DNA of 64,000 nucleotides, taken from IMG/VR virus record IMGVR_UViG_3300026455_000008, positions 45,903 to 109,902 of that record; one strand, 5' to 3'. Each line of letters starts with the position of its first letter. Position 1 is the stretch's first letter. Both the position numbers and the translations under genes were made by a program. Under the pieces are notes generated by a model. That model was given only the letters and a program-made list of their open reading frames with translations. It made no database searches and was not told where the DNA came from. The DNA is from a virus. Shown piece by piece: positions 57,755-64,000 of this stretch.

Positions 57755-58136
57755 GCGCTTTCTCCCATATAGGATGGGTAGAGATGTTGTTTATCATCTG
57801 CTGCAGACGTAACATCTCGATCATCTTATACTTGGAAACTTGCTCTTTTGTAAACCCTATAACAAGCAAGATCATAACTGATCTTTCCAGTTCGGTAAAA
57901 TTATCTAATAATTCCAACATCTCGGACGTTGGTGGTGACTGTAAGTAATTAATAAGATTACTTATTATGATGTCGTTGGCGTCATTCCTGCTCTTAATCT
58001 CGATGAATCTAGACGACAGGTCGAAGTAGGGATCTTCCAAATAGGCTACCCACAGATCTTGTCTCTCGTCCTCATCTTGGGACAGAGTCTCGATCTTTCT
58101 TTGAATCATCATTAAATGTGGGTCCTTGATCCTCAT
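57729..58136 (-). CDS. Small sigma-like/HTH protein, 135 aa
   Basis: Segments DERQDLWVAYLEDPYFDLSS and FTELERSVMILLVIGFTKEQ recall region 2 and region 4 of small ECF-type sigma factors (compare LxxLERxVLxLxxxEGLS). The second is an HTH candidate, but conservation is weak. It overlaps terS by 26 bp and could be a packaging or transcription regulator. Confidence 0.5.
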   Translation of the reverse strand: MRIKDPHLMMIQRKIETLSQDEDERQDLWVAYLEDPYFDLSSRFIEIKSRNDANDIIISNLINYLQSPPTSEMLELLDNFTELERSVMILLVIGFTKEQVSKYKMIEMLRLQQMINNISTHPIWEKALAKKETER

Positions 58137-58518
58137 ACTCCGAGCTTTCTTTTAACTCAAGATCGACACTCCAAGTCGGTCCGCAGTAGGTTTTTACAAA
58201 ACCGTTCAATATCTTTAAAAATTCTAAATTACCATGGCGCTTAAGAAGTCGCTTAAGCTTCCACATACCGAGTATGGAGTCGGTGTTTTTAAGCGCAATA
58301 TATCTATTATAATCTTTTAGTAAAGAAAGATCAGCATAGAGTGTGTATTTTATGAGCTTAGTGTTTGAATCTACAGACAATTCTACTGCTGTAATACCTT
58401 TATTTATTATGGCCCCATAAAGGTACAAACTGTCTTTAGTTTGATCAGTAAACAGACCGTTATTGAGGAGCCACCTGTGCTGATCTAGCAGCTCGTGTAC
58501 GTTGGCGTTGGTGTTCAT
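58072..58518 (-). CDS. Hypothetical protein, 148 aa
   Basis: The start codon overlaps the stop of the SbcD-like gene (ATGA), so the two are coupled. The N-terminal ~110 residues are mixed alpha/beta (LYLYGAIINKGITAVELSVD; LIKYTLYADLSLLKDYNRYI), and the C-terminal end is polar. It overlaps the next gene by 65 bp. No family is recognised. Confidence 0.65.
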   Translation of the reverse strand: MNTNANVHELLDQHRWLLNNGLFTDQTKDSLYLYGAIINKGITAVELSVDSNTKLIKYTLYADLSLLKDYNRYIALKNTDSILGMWKLKRLLKRHGNLEFLKILNGFVKTYCGPTWSVDLELKESSEYEDQGPTFNDDSKKDRDSVPR

Positions 58519-59492
58519 TGCTGCTCCGTGTACCTTTTAAGTATACTCTTAAGTTCATATTTATCAATCGCGCCTGAGTAAATTTTGTCTACGTACTGTT
58601 CAGCCATACTGTAAATAGTAGGCGCAGATATTTGCGTGCGATTTGACTTAATCGTGTCTGTGAATTCAGTTTTAAAGACAACTTGAGTTCTTCGTTTTAA
58701 ATCTAAAATCTTATCGGACTCCAGTAGAGCTTTGATCTCAGCGCGTGGACCTATTAGTTTTACTACCCAACGATCTGTTTCATTTAGCTCTAAAGAAGTA
58801 GATTCAGCTAAATCAAAATCTAAGGTACGCCACATAGGGAACGGTGACTCAATAAACGTCCAGGACATAGAATCTGTATCTAAGAAGGAGATTCCTTTGA
58901 CCTGGTTTGCATCAGAAGCCGTGAGACTCGTCGGAGTTCCGGGATATACAACATGTCCCTCATTGAGCGACTGTTTCTTGTGGATATGTCCAGAGACCAC
59001 AGTGTATCCCTGAACCTGAACAAGTGGTATACCATCGTCTGCAAATTTGAACCCATAGTCAGCGCCTATAAATGTGTTGTGAGTTACAGCTATATCCGTT
59101 TTAATATCTGGCCAATCTAGAGGATTGGGTAGATAAGGGATGTAGGTAGCACCGTCTAATTGAATTATTGAATCAACTACTGTTACGCCCTTAACATCCC
59201 TAAAAACCTCTAAAGCGTGATATTTGCTGCAGTTAGGCTTCCACATATCGTGGTTACCGAGCAACATAACCATCGGTATCTTCATATCAACCACACGAAG
59301 GATATGAGAGTTAACCAGAGACAAGACTTCAGCACGTATAACGGCGTGATCGTCAAAGGTGTCGCCGAGATTGACGATCAGATCTGGCTTATGCTCCTCT
59401 GCCGCACTTTCAATCCAAGAAAGAAGCTTCTCACCCTCGGAGAGATGGGTATGACGGATATGTGGGTCACCTATGAACATAATCTTAGACAC
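58515..59492 (-). CDS. SbcD/Mre11-type nuclease subunit (T4 gp47-like)
   Basis: A calcineurin-like phosphoesterase (325 aa) with all motifs: GDPHIRH, LGDTFDDH, LLGNHDMWK, VTHNTF and VSGHIHKKQ. Such proteins pair with an SbcC/Rad50 ATPase (T4 gp46) to process DNA ends for recombination-dependent replication. No SbcC gene is seen in the window. The start is GTG with GGAG 7 nt before it. The C-terminal ~100 residues form the usual capping part. Confidence 0.9.
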   Translation of the reverse strand: MSKIMFIGDPHIRHTHLSEGEKLLSWIESAAEEHKPDLIVNLGDTFDDHAVIRAEVLSLVNSHILRVVDMKIPMVMLLGNHDMWKPNCSKYHALEVFRDVKGVTVVDSIIQLDGATYIPYLPNPLDWPDIKTDIAVTHNTFIGADYGFKFADDGIPLVQVQGYTVVSGHIHKKQSLNEGHVVYPGTPTSLTASDANQVKGISFLDTDSMSWTFIESPFPMWRTLDFDLAESTSLELNETDRWVVKLIGPRAEIKALLESDKILDLKRRTQVVFKTEFTDTIKSNRTQISAPTIYSMAEQYVDKIYSGAIDKYELKSILKRYTEQQ

Positions 59493-59637
59493 GGTATTTC
59501 TCCATGCGCTCTGCCCAGCGTATCAATCTTGGATCTAATAACTTTGGCGGAACAGTCAACTTTAACTTGAAGAACACAGTTATGCCGCGCAGGACAACTA
59601 GCCTTATCGAGGGTCTGCTATGTTGAATCTGATCCAC
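59485..59637 (-). CDS. Small protein between UvsX and SbcD genes, 50 aa
   Basis: A GTG-start frame (MDQIQHSRPSIRLVVLRGIT) overlapping the 61-aa gene before it and the start of the SbcD-like gene. It ends WAERMEKYRV. Basic with a hydrophobic middle (RLVVLRGITVFFKLKLTVPP). It fills the only gap between the neighbours and has a plausible AAAGG upstream. Function unknown. Confidence 0.4.
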   Translation of the reverse strand: MDQIQHSRPSIRLVVLRGITVFFKLKLTVPPKLLDPRLIRWAERMEKYRV

Positions 59638-59803
59638 GATCCGTCGCCTTTCTAGTTGCGGCTATAATAACAGCATCATATATGCCGCTATTAATCTGGC
59701 GCGGATTGCCAACAGATAAGCGCAACTTACACGCCACGTCCATAACATTCATTATGAGCGCAGCGTTCAGCCAAAACAAGGTTTCCCTGTCGTGAGGGCT
59801 CAC
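59618..59803 (-). CDS. Small protein after UvsX gene, 61 aa
   Basis: A GTG start overlaps the UvsX stop codon (GTGA), so it is coupled. Sequence begins MSPHDRETLFWLNAALIMNV and is mainly helical. Similar small genes between recombination genes are common in T4-like phages. Function unknown. Confidence 0.5.
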   Translation of the reverse strand: MSPHDRETLFWLNAALIMNVMDVACKLRLSVGNPRQINSGIYDAVIIAATRKATDRGSDST

Positions 59804-60900
59804 AGAGCTTCCTCAAGCCCGTCATCAACAAAACCAAGAGAATCTGTCTCCACTTTTACGTCCTGATACTCATAACAGGCACTAAGGATGCGGTTTTGGA
59901 GATCTTTGTCTGCCACAACCATGTTCTTGATATTCTGCTCGCCGCGTACTGGTGCGTCATTGCCGAAACACCACATTTGTGGATTTTCGCGACCGGTTTC
60001 AGGATTAACTGGATGCCTGATTACGCCTAGCGCTTTTGCCAGTTCGAATATCTCGCCGCCGGTGTCGATGACGCCAAGATCATAGTGAAAAGTAAACTCG
60101 GCCTGGCGGGCGGGTGCGCCCATGCGATTCTTCTTGACCTTAACACGAACTTTATGGCCAACCTGTGCAGCAGCGCCGGTAATTGTCTCACCGTGCTCAA
60201 TCACGCCTTTCTTTGAGTCGACGCGGGTGATCTCAAGCATCAAATCCGCAGCATGCTTGAGGGCGTGACCCTCAGAGATAACGTATGGGTTGCGGAGAGC
60301 CTTCATTGGATCCATTTGCGCAGTTACCTGCTGTATAAAGAAAGTCAACAACTTATGCTCTGCGATTACAGGTATGACGAGTTTAAGAGCGCTGCCGAGA
60401 TACTGGGAACCGCTGCCGCCCATAATCTGATCAGTGGTTTGCTTGCGGACGTCTTTTGGATATCTGATTGCCTTGATTGAATCAATCACAATGGCCTTAA
60501 TTGGTGCGCCATCTTGAATCAATTCAAGCATCTCGCCGCCAATATAATCAAAGATTTTGATCGGATCATTTGATTTTCTGACTACGAGACGATCCGGATC
60601 ACCGCCCAACTTGGTGAACATCTGCGCATTAAACGAGTATTCGGCGTCAAACCAGATAGCAAGCGCCTCTGGGTCTCGTCTCTGCATCTCAATTAGACCC
60701 ATCATAGCAAGCATAGACTTACCGGATGACTCTGGTCCGTAAAGAATATTCACCTTGCTAGGAAGAAAGCCTCCCTGGCAGGTTGCCCAGTTTAAAGATG
60801 GGCTCCAAGATGGTATTGGATCAGGTCTTTGCATCTTTAGTTTAGATGCGGCGACTCCAAGATCTGATGTTAATTTAGACATCCATTTATTAGTACTCAT
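59800..60900 (-). CDS. uvsX: UvsX/RecA-type recombinase
   Basis: The 366-aa protein has Walker A GPESSGKSMLA, Walker B IKAIVIDSI, and the L2/allosteric region LLTFFIQQVTAQMDPM; the N-terminal GGFLPSKVNILYGP is the RecA-type strand before the P-loop. It matches the phage UvsX type more than RecA in length and in the short N-terminus. It catalyses strand exchange in recombination-dependent replication. AAAGGAAA precedes the ATG. The acidic C-terminal end (DSLGFVDDGLEEAL) is typical. Confidence 0.9.
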   Translation of the reverse strand: MSTNKWMSKLTSDLGVAASKLKMQRPDPIPSWSPSLNWATCQGGFLPSKVNILYGPESSGKSMLAMMGLIEMQRRDPEALAIWFDAEYSFNAQMFTKLGGDPDRLVVRKSNDPIKIFDYIGGEMLELIQDGAPIKAIVIDSIKAIRYPKDVRKQTTDQIMGGSGSQYLGSALKLVIPVIAEHKLLTFFIQQVTAQMDPMKALRNPYVISEGHALKHAADLMLEITRVDSKKGVIEHGETITGAAAQVGHKVRVKVKKNRMGAPARQAEFTFHYDLGVIDTGGEIFELAKALGVIRHPVNPETGRENPQMWCFGNDAPVRGEQNIKNMVVADKDLQNRILSACYEYQDVKVETDSLGFVDDGLEEAL

Positions 60901-60911
60901 ACCAATTTCCT

Positions 60912-61382
60912 TTATTTCATCCCTTCCCAGGGCGTCATGTAACCGTCTTCTGACAACTTTTTGACGGCATCGATTGCGAATCTAAACTCTTGAACCTTGT
61001 TTCTCAACAGCAAAGATAGAGCTTGAGCTCTCGCGTATATATCTTTAGCTCTCTGAACATCAGGGTCTAAGGCAACATAGGCCTTACGCGACTCAACCGT
61101 GGGCTTTTCCCCTTTAACCTTAAAATAATCCGGTGCTCGGTCAAGATACGCGATAGCCTCTGCCGTATCCAAAGCTGCCTTAGCGTTGAGTTCGGCTTGG
61201 ACTGCTTTCGCGTGCATCACGGATGACACATCGTAGGCGATGATGAAGTCCCGCAGATACACGGGAGCCATCATCTTGTTAAAGCCTTGGCCAATATCGC
61301 TCAGCTTGCGAGAAAAAGCTGCTATATGCTTTAGGTCGATCGAGTCCAGATTAGACTCGATGACCTGAAGATCGTGACTCAC
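60912..61382 (-). CDS. Putative UvsY-like recombination mediator
   Basis: The protein (156 aa) is helical with the pattern ELNAKAALDTAEAIAYLDRA, then KAYVALDPDVQRAKDIYARA and LLLRNKVQEFRFAIDAVKKL. This parallels T4 UvsY, where a short basic N-helix is followed by a segment with LSADKDVLKVDTSLQYW and a final helix. The place between an SSB and UvsX genes supports a mediator that loads UvsX on SSB-coated DNA. Remote similarity by eye; not certain. Confidence 0.5.
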   Translation of the reverse strand: MSHDLQVIESNLDSIDLKHIAAFSRKLSDIGQGFNKMMAPVYLRDFIIAYDVSSVMHAKAVQAELNAKAALDTAEAIAYLDRAPDYFKVKGEKPTVESRKAYVALDPDVQRAKDIYARAQALSLLLRNKVQEFRFAIDAVKKLSEDGYMTPWEGMK

Positions 61383-61390
61383 GATTCACC

Positions 61391-62440
61391 TCAATTGTCG
61401 AGGAGTGACTCTGCGAATGCGAAAATTTCGTCGTCAGATGACGGCTGCTTAACACTCTTCGCTGGCGCTGCGACTTTTTTAGTCTTGGCGACTGCAGGGA
61501 CTTCCTGCTCATCATCCTCATCGTCAAAGCGAATATTCAGGGGCTTCTTGACTGGCGCCTTATATTCTTCAACTTCCTCGTCTTCAACCCTTGCGGTCTT
61601 TACCGCTTTAACAGGCTTAGGCGCCTCAACTTCAACCTCGAAACCTTCGACTTGGAGCTCGGGGTATTGAGCGTAAAGGTTTGCAAGATTAGCCATGAGG
61701 ACTTCTTTGAGTTCCTCATATGAATGAGGCTTGTAAAGAGTCGTAAGATCGTATCCCAGGCTGTCGTAGTTGTCTACGACGTTGGTTGGAAGAGGATCTC
61801 TATCGTCAACCCAGACGATACCTTCAGATGTTTTCTTCTTGGTTTGGTTTTTAGCCACGGAATATTCGGTGTTCGTACCCTCGCCATCGCGACGGATTTT
61901 AAACCAGATACCAGCGTCATCTGGCTCAGAAGCTAGCGAGGTTGGATCTTGGCCGTAATCCGTAACGTACTGCATCATCTGCTTCTTCATTGCATCATGG
62001 GCAGTCTTTTTCAACTCAAGCAGTCCTACTTCACCTGCTTTGTTGCAGGCGTTGTAGATGTACGTAGCTTTGGGTTTGATAGTCCAAAGAACATCCGCGT
62101 AAGGTTTTAGAGCCTCTTTCAGCTCATCGCGTGATGCGCCGCGGTTCTTGAGGGATGCCTCAAGCGCTTCCCTTTTCTTCTCGACCAGGGAGACATACTC
62201 AGAAACCGGACACGCAGAATCTGTCGCGAATGAGCGCGGAGATGCGTATGGGCGACGTCGGCCGGTCTGCGGATCTGCGAGCCAGGCGATAACCCAACGA
62301 CGGTAAGCATAACCGTCTGAATTTTCACCAAAAGGTGGAAGAACGCGGTAGATATTTTCACCCTGGTTGATCGGGTGGCGTTTCCACTCTTTGCGCTCTT
62401 TAAGAGAATCGAGATTGAGTCTTAGATTAGACTTTGCCAT
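61391..62440 (-). CDS. Single-stranded DNA-binding protein, T4 gp32-like
   Basis: A 349-aa protein. N-terminal LRLNLDSLKERKEWKRHPIN and RVLPPFGENSDGYAYRRWVI suit the gp32/phage SSB type. The core holds a possible zinc/OB part with ACPVSEYVSLVEKKREALEA and NACNKAGEVGLLEL. The last ~90 residues are acidic (EDEEVEEYKAPVKKPLN; DDEIFAFAESLLDN), the usual protein-interaction tail. It is the SSB for replication and recombination. Strong Shine-Dalgarno AAAGGAG. Confidence 0.8.
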   Translation of the reverse strand: MAKSNLRLNLDSLKERKEWKRHPINQGENIYRVLPPFGENSDGYAYRRWVIAWLADPQTGRRRPYASPRSFATDSACPVSEYVSLVEKKREALEASLKNRGASRDELKEALKPYADVLWTIKPKATYIYNACNKAGEVGLLELKKTAHDAMKKQMMQYVTDYGQDPTSLASEPDDAGIWFKIRRDGEGTNTEYSVAKNQTKKKTSEGIVWVDDRDPLPTNVVDNYDSLGYDLTTLYKPHSYEELKEVLMANLANLYAQYPELQVEGFEVEVEAPKPVKAVKTARVEDEEVEEYKAPVKKPLNIRFDDEDDEQEVPAVAKTKKVAAPAKSVKQPSSDDEIFAFAESLLDN

Positions 62441-62492
62441 AATTTACTCCTTTGCCTAAATAGGCGGTCAATACCCTATATTGGGTGTCGAT

Positions 62493-62498
62493 ATTATA
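62493..62498 (-). promoter_or_regulatory. Candidate promoter -10 (TATAAT) before the SSB gene
   Basis: On the - strand, GATGTATAATATCGAC lies at the end of the preceding gene, 53 nt before the SSB ATG. The leader also holds ACCCAATATAGGGT and GCCTATTTAGGC hairpins, which could be an SSB autoregulatory site (as T4 gp32 mRNA is; known). Confidence 0.4.
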
Positions 62499-63255
62499 CA
62501 TCAGATGTTTTGATGGGCTGAGAAGGCCTAGCTTGATGGCGGTTTTGATTTTTATGTTGATGCTTGTGGTTATGCTTAACGGATGCGGTCTGCTGCTGTG
62601 GTTTTGCTTCTGGCTCGGAGACGGGTGCGACTTCTACTGGTTCTGTTAAAGCAGCCAATTCTGCTAGAGTTTCTGAATTAGGCGACACGGGTTCTGCCTC
62701 AACTTCCGGCTCGGGCGCTGGTGTGGCTTTAACTTCTGGTTGAAGTGTGGTCTCTTTTACTTGAACTGGTTTAACTTCATGCTTGATTTCAATAGGGCGA
62801 GGCTCTCCTAGGTGATCTGGAACCTCTTTAAGAGGTATCTCTCTAATGCCTAGTTTTTGAAAAACTGCAGCATCTTCTTGGGATCCAGAGAAATAAATAA
62901 CCTTGGTTGTAAACGGTCGTGATCTCAGAATCGACTCGTAATATCGCTGATAGATAGTCGGGTATCGAGCCTGAAACATCTCATGGACCGTCTGAGCTAC
63001 ATCTTCATCAGATTCGCAGATCCTGCCTGCAAAGTCATGAGGCACAACATTGCGATAGGGATTAAATAGTCGATCATATCGGCGACCGATCTCCTCTGCG
63101 ATTGCTCGCAGATAATTTGGTCCAATTGTTGCAGCGCCGCCTCGCCTGTGAGCGCAGGTTTTAACTTCATCGAGGAATGAAGGTCGCGACAACACCATCT
63201 CTTTATCAGAGAGGTTTTGAGGCGGATTTTGCGTTATTACAAATACGCTATCCAT
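62494..63255 (-). CDS. Hypothetical protein with P/E-rich tail, 253 aa
   Basis: The first ~150 residues form a globular helical domain (NYLRAIAEEIGRRYDRLFNP; VAQTVHEMFQARYPTIYQRY) and a strand-like region VIYFSGSQEDAAVFQKLGI. The last ~100 residues are low complexity, rich in Pro, Glu and Val, with a His/Lys/Gln cluster (VKHNHKHQHKNQNRHQARPS). Placed between polymerase and SSB genes, it is probably a replication accessory. No family recognised. Confidence 0.65.
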   Translation of the reverse strand: MDSVFVITQNPPQNLSDKEMVLSRPSFLDEVKTCAHRRGGAATIGPNYLRAIAEEIGRRYDRLFNPYRNVVPHDFAGRICESDEDVAQTVHEMFQARYPTIYQRYYESILRSRPFTTKVIYFSGSQEDAAVFQKLGIREIPLKEVPDHLGEPRPIEIKHEVKPVQVKETTLQPEVKATPAPEPEVEAEPVSPNSETLAELAALTEPVEVAPVSEPEAKPQQQTASVKHNHKHQHKNQNRHQARPSQPIKTSDV

Positions 63256-63284
63256 CGTGTCTCCTTTTCTTTAAAACAAATATC

Positions 63285-64000
63285 TTATACCTTTGAAGAT
63301 TTTTTATCAACTTTTACAAGGCGCTCAACCTCTAGAACCTCAATGGAGGGTGAACCTTTCCAACCTCTTTTTACATACCCCATGACGTAAACTAAGGAGT
63401 TGGTAGGATACCTGAGTGCTCGCTTTTGATCCCACTGTGCGCACTCTATTGTGGACAGACCGTCTGAAAGTACGATGTCTACTTTTGACCACGGTTTTCC
63501 CTTTTTAGAAATACCGCTTCGGTGCGTAGACGACTGAAATAGTCCGACCATGGCAACCTTAATCTTGTCGTTGGACTCCGAGCGCTCCTGCGCGTCGATG
63601 AGTTTCGACGCGACAGCAATAGAGGAAATCACTGGTATTGTCGGCGCAGAACCGAATGCAAGAGGAATATCCTTCCTGCGAGTTTCGCGCATAGACGGCC
63701 ACGTGATCGATATCTCCTGCCTTATCAGCGGGTCTGCAAGCAATACTTTATTAAAACATTTATAGATATCTCGCTGGTTAAGAAACATATCTAACGGTGA
63801 ATTCTGATTAACCTCGGGTGGAATAGTCTTTACCTTCTTTAATGTCTTGAAGAGTTTAATAAATCCCTGCCGCGCCTCTGGGGTCGAGATGTCGGTTGGA
63901 GCCATCTCATCAAACACGCCGGCTTTAAGTAAAGCCCAGAAATGAGAAGAATTAACGCCAGTTGACATCTTTGATATAAAGTCTTCTACAGAAGAATAGG
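63285..64000 (-). CDS. Family C DNA polymerase (DnaE-like), C-terminal part, cut by window edge
   Basis: The reading frame is open to the right edge, so the true start lies outside. The visible ~238 residues contain SSVEDFISKM and HFWALLKAGVFDEM, which match the DnaE helix-hairpin region (LxxLIxAGAFD). An OB-fold follows (KIKVAMVGLFQSSTHRSGIS; VDIVLSDGLSTIECAQWDQK; LVYVMGYVKRGWKG), as in the C-terminal part of Pol III alpha. It is probably the replicative polymerase of the phage; the catalytic domain is not in view. The internal Met at 63968 is not the start. Confidence 0.75.
   Translation of the reverse strand, partial: YSSVEDFISKMSTGVNSSHFWALLKAGVFDEMAPTDISTPEARQGFIKLFKTLKKVKTIPPEVNQNSPLDMFLNQRDIYKCFNKVLLADPLIRQEISITWPSMRETRRKDIPLAFGSAPTIPVISSIAVASKLIDAQERSESNDKIKVAMVGLFQSSTHRSGISKKGKPWSKVDIVLSDGLSTIECAQWDQKRALRYPTNSLVYVMGYVKRGWKGSPSIEVLEVERLVKVDKKSSKV

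Noticed and set aside
63285-63968. Complete 227-aa gene starting at the Met near 63968
   Set aside because: The frame stays open to the window edge and the upstream residues continue the DnaE pattern, so the gene is truncated by the window.

Overview
The window is part of a large tailed double-stranded DNA phage genome (Caudoviricetes). It carries a terminase, portal, prohead protease and major capsid protein, a long run of head and fibre genes, and a T4-like recombination set. Genes are packed tightly, often with ATGA or GTGA overlaps. No integrase, repressor, tRNA or CRISPR array is visible. Several early proteins carry Sec signal peptides or lipoboxes, and two are murein transglycosylases, which fits a Gram-negative host (inference). 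Tail tube, sheath and tape-measure genes are absent, so the genome extends well beyond these 64 kb.

Layout. Positions 1-20459 run almost entirely on the + strand and hold auxiliary genes. They include a MoxR-like AAA+ ATPase and its VWA/metallopeptidase partner, ThyX, a ThyA-family enzyme with dCMP-hydroxymethylase-type residues, a degenerate ThyX-like protein, dCMP deaminase, a uracil-DNA-glycosylase-like protein, peptide deformylase, a sigma-region-2-like protein, two ClpP-type proteases (one exported; the other is the only - strand gene in this block), two exported lytic transglycosylases and many small unknowns. A bidirectional terminator at about 20482-20506 separates this block from the - strand. 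Positions 64000 down to 20529 are all transcribed leftward, in this order: a family C (DnaE-like) polymerase C-terminus, an SSB, a UvsY-like candidate, UvsX/RecA, an SbcD-like nuclease, sigma-like and small genes, TerS, a large terminase broken by a split intein, portal, a P-loop kinase, prohead protease, scaffold candidate, major capsid protein, then head-associated and fibre proteins. The last of these include an 11-repeat coiled-coil fibre and a 2347-residue protein with 16 fibronectin-III-like repeats.

Most notable. (1) TerL is encoded as two genes. One ends in an intein N-half and the other begins with an intein C-half, and between them lie a miniature PolX-type nucleotidyltransferase and an unknown gene. 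(2) The capsid protein and the prohead protease share an unusual ~30-residue motif, a candidate processing or targeting signal. (3) A tail-fibre-type domain is inserted in the VWA/metallopeptidase partner of the MoxR ATPase. (4) A motif, TCCGAATCAAATGAT-like, sits 24-33 nt upstream of four + strand genes, including both MoxR and VWA. (5) A ThyX homologue has lost the ThyX signature, alongside an intact ThyX. (6) An HNH homing-type endonuclease is fused to a P-loop kinase-like domain.

How the genes work together: the nucleotide genes (ThyX, ThyA-like, dCMP deaminase, thymidylate-kinase-like) supply and probably modify precursors. DnaE-like, SSB, UvsX, UvsY-like and SbcD form the replication-recombination machinery. 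TerS/TerL/portal and protease/scaffold/capsid build and fill the head. Mobile elements (split intein, HNH, GIY-YIG) sit beside or inside the most conserved head genes. All functional calls come from reading motifs by eye; no database search was run.
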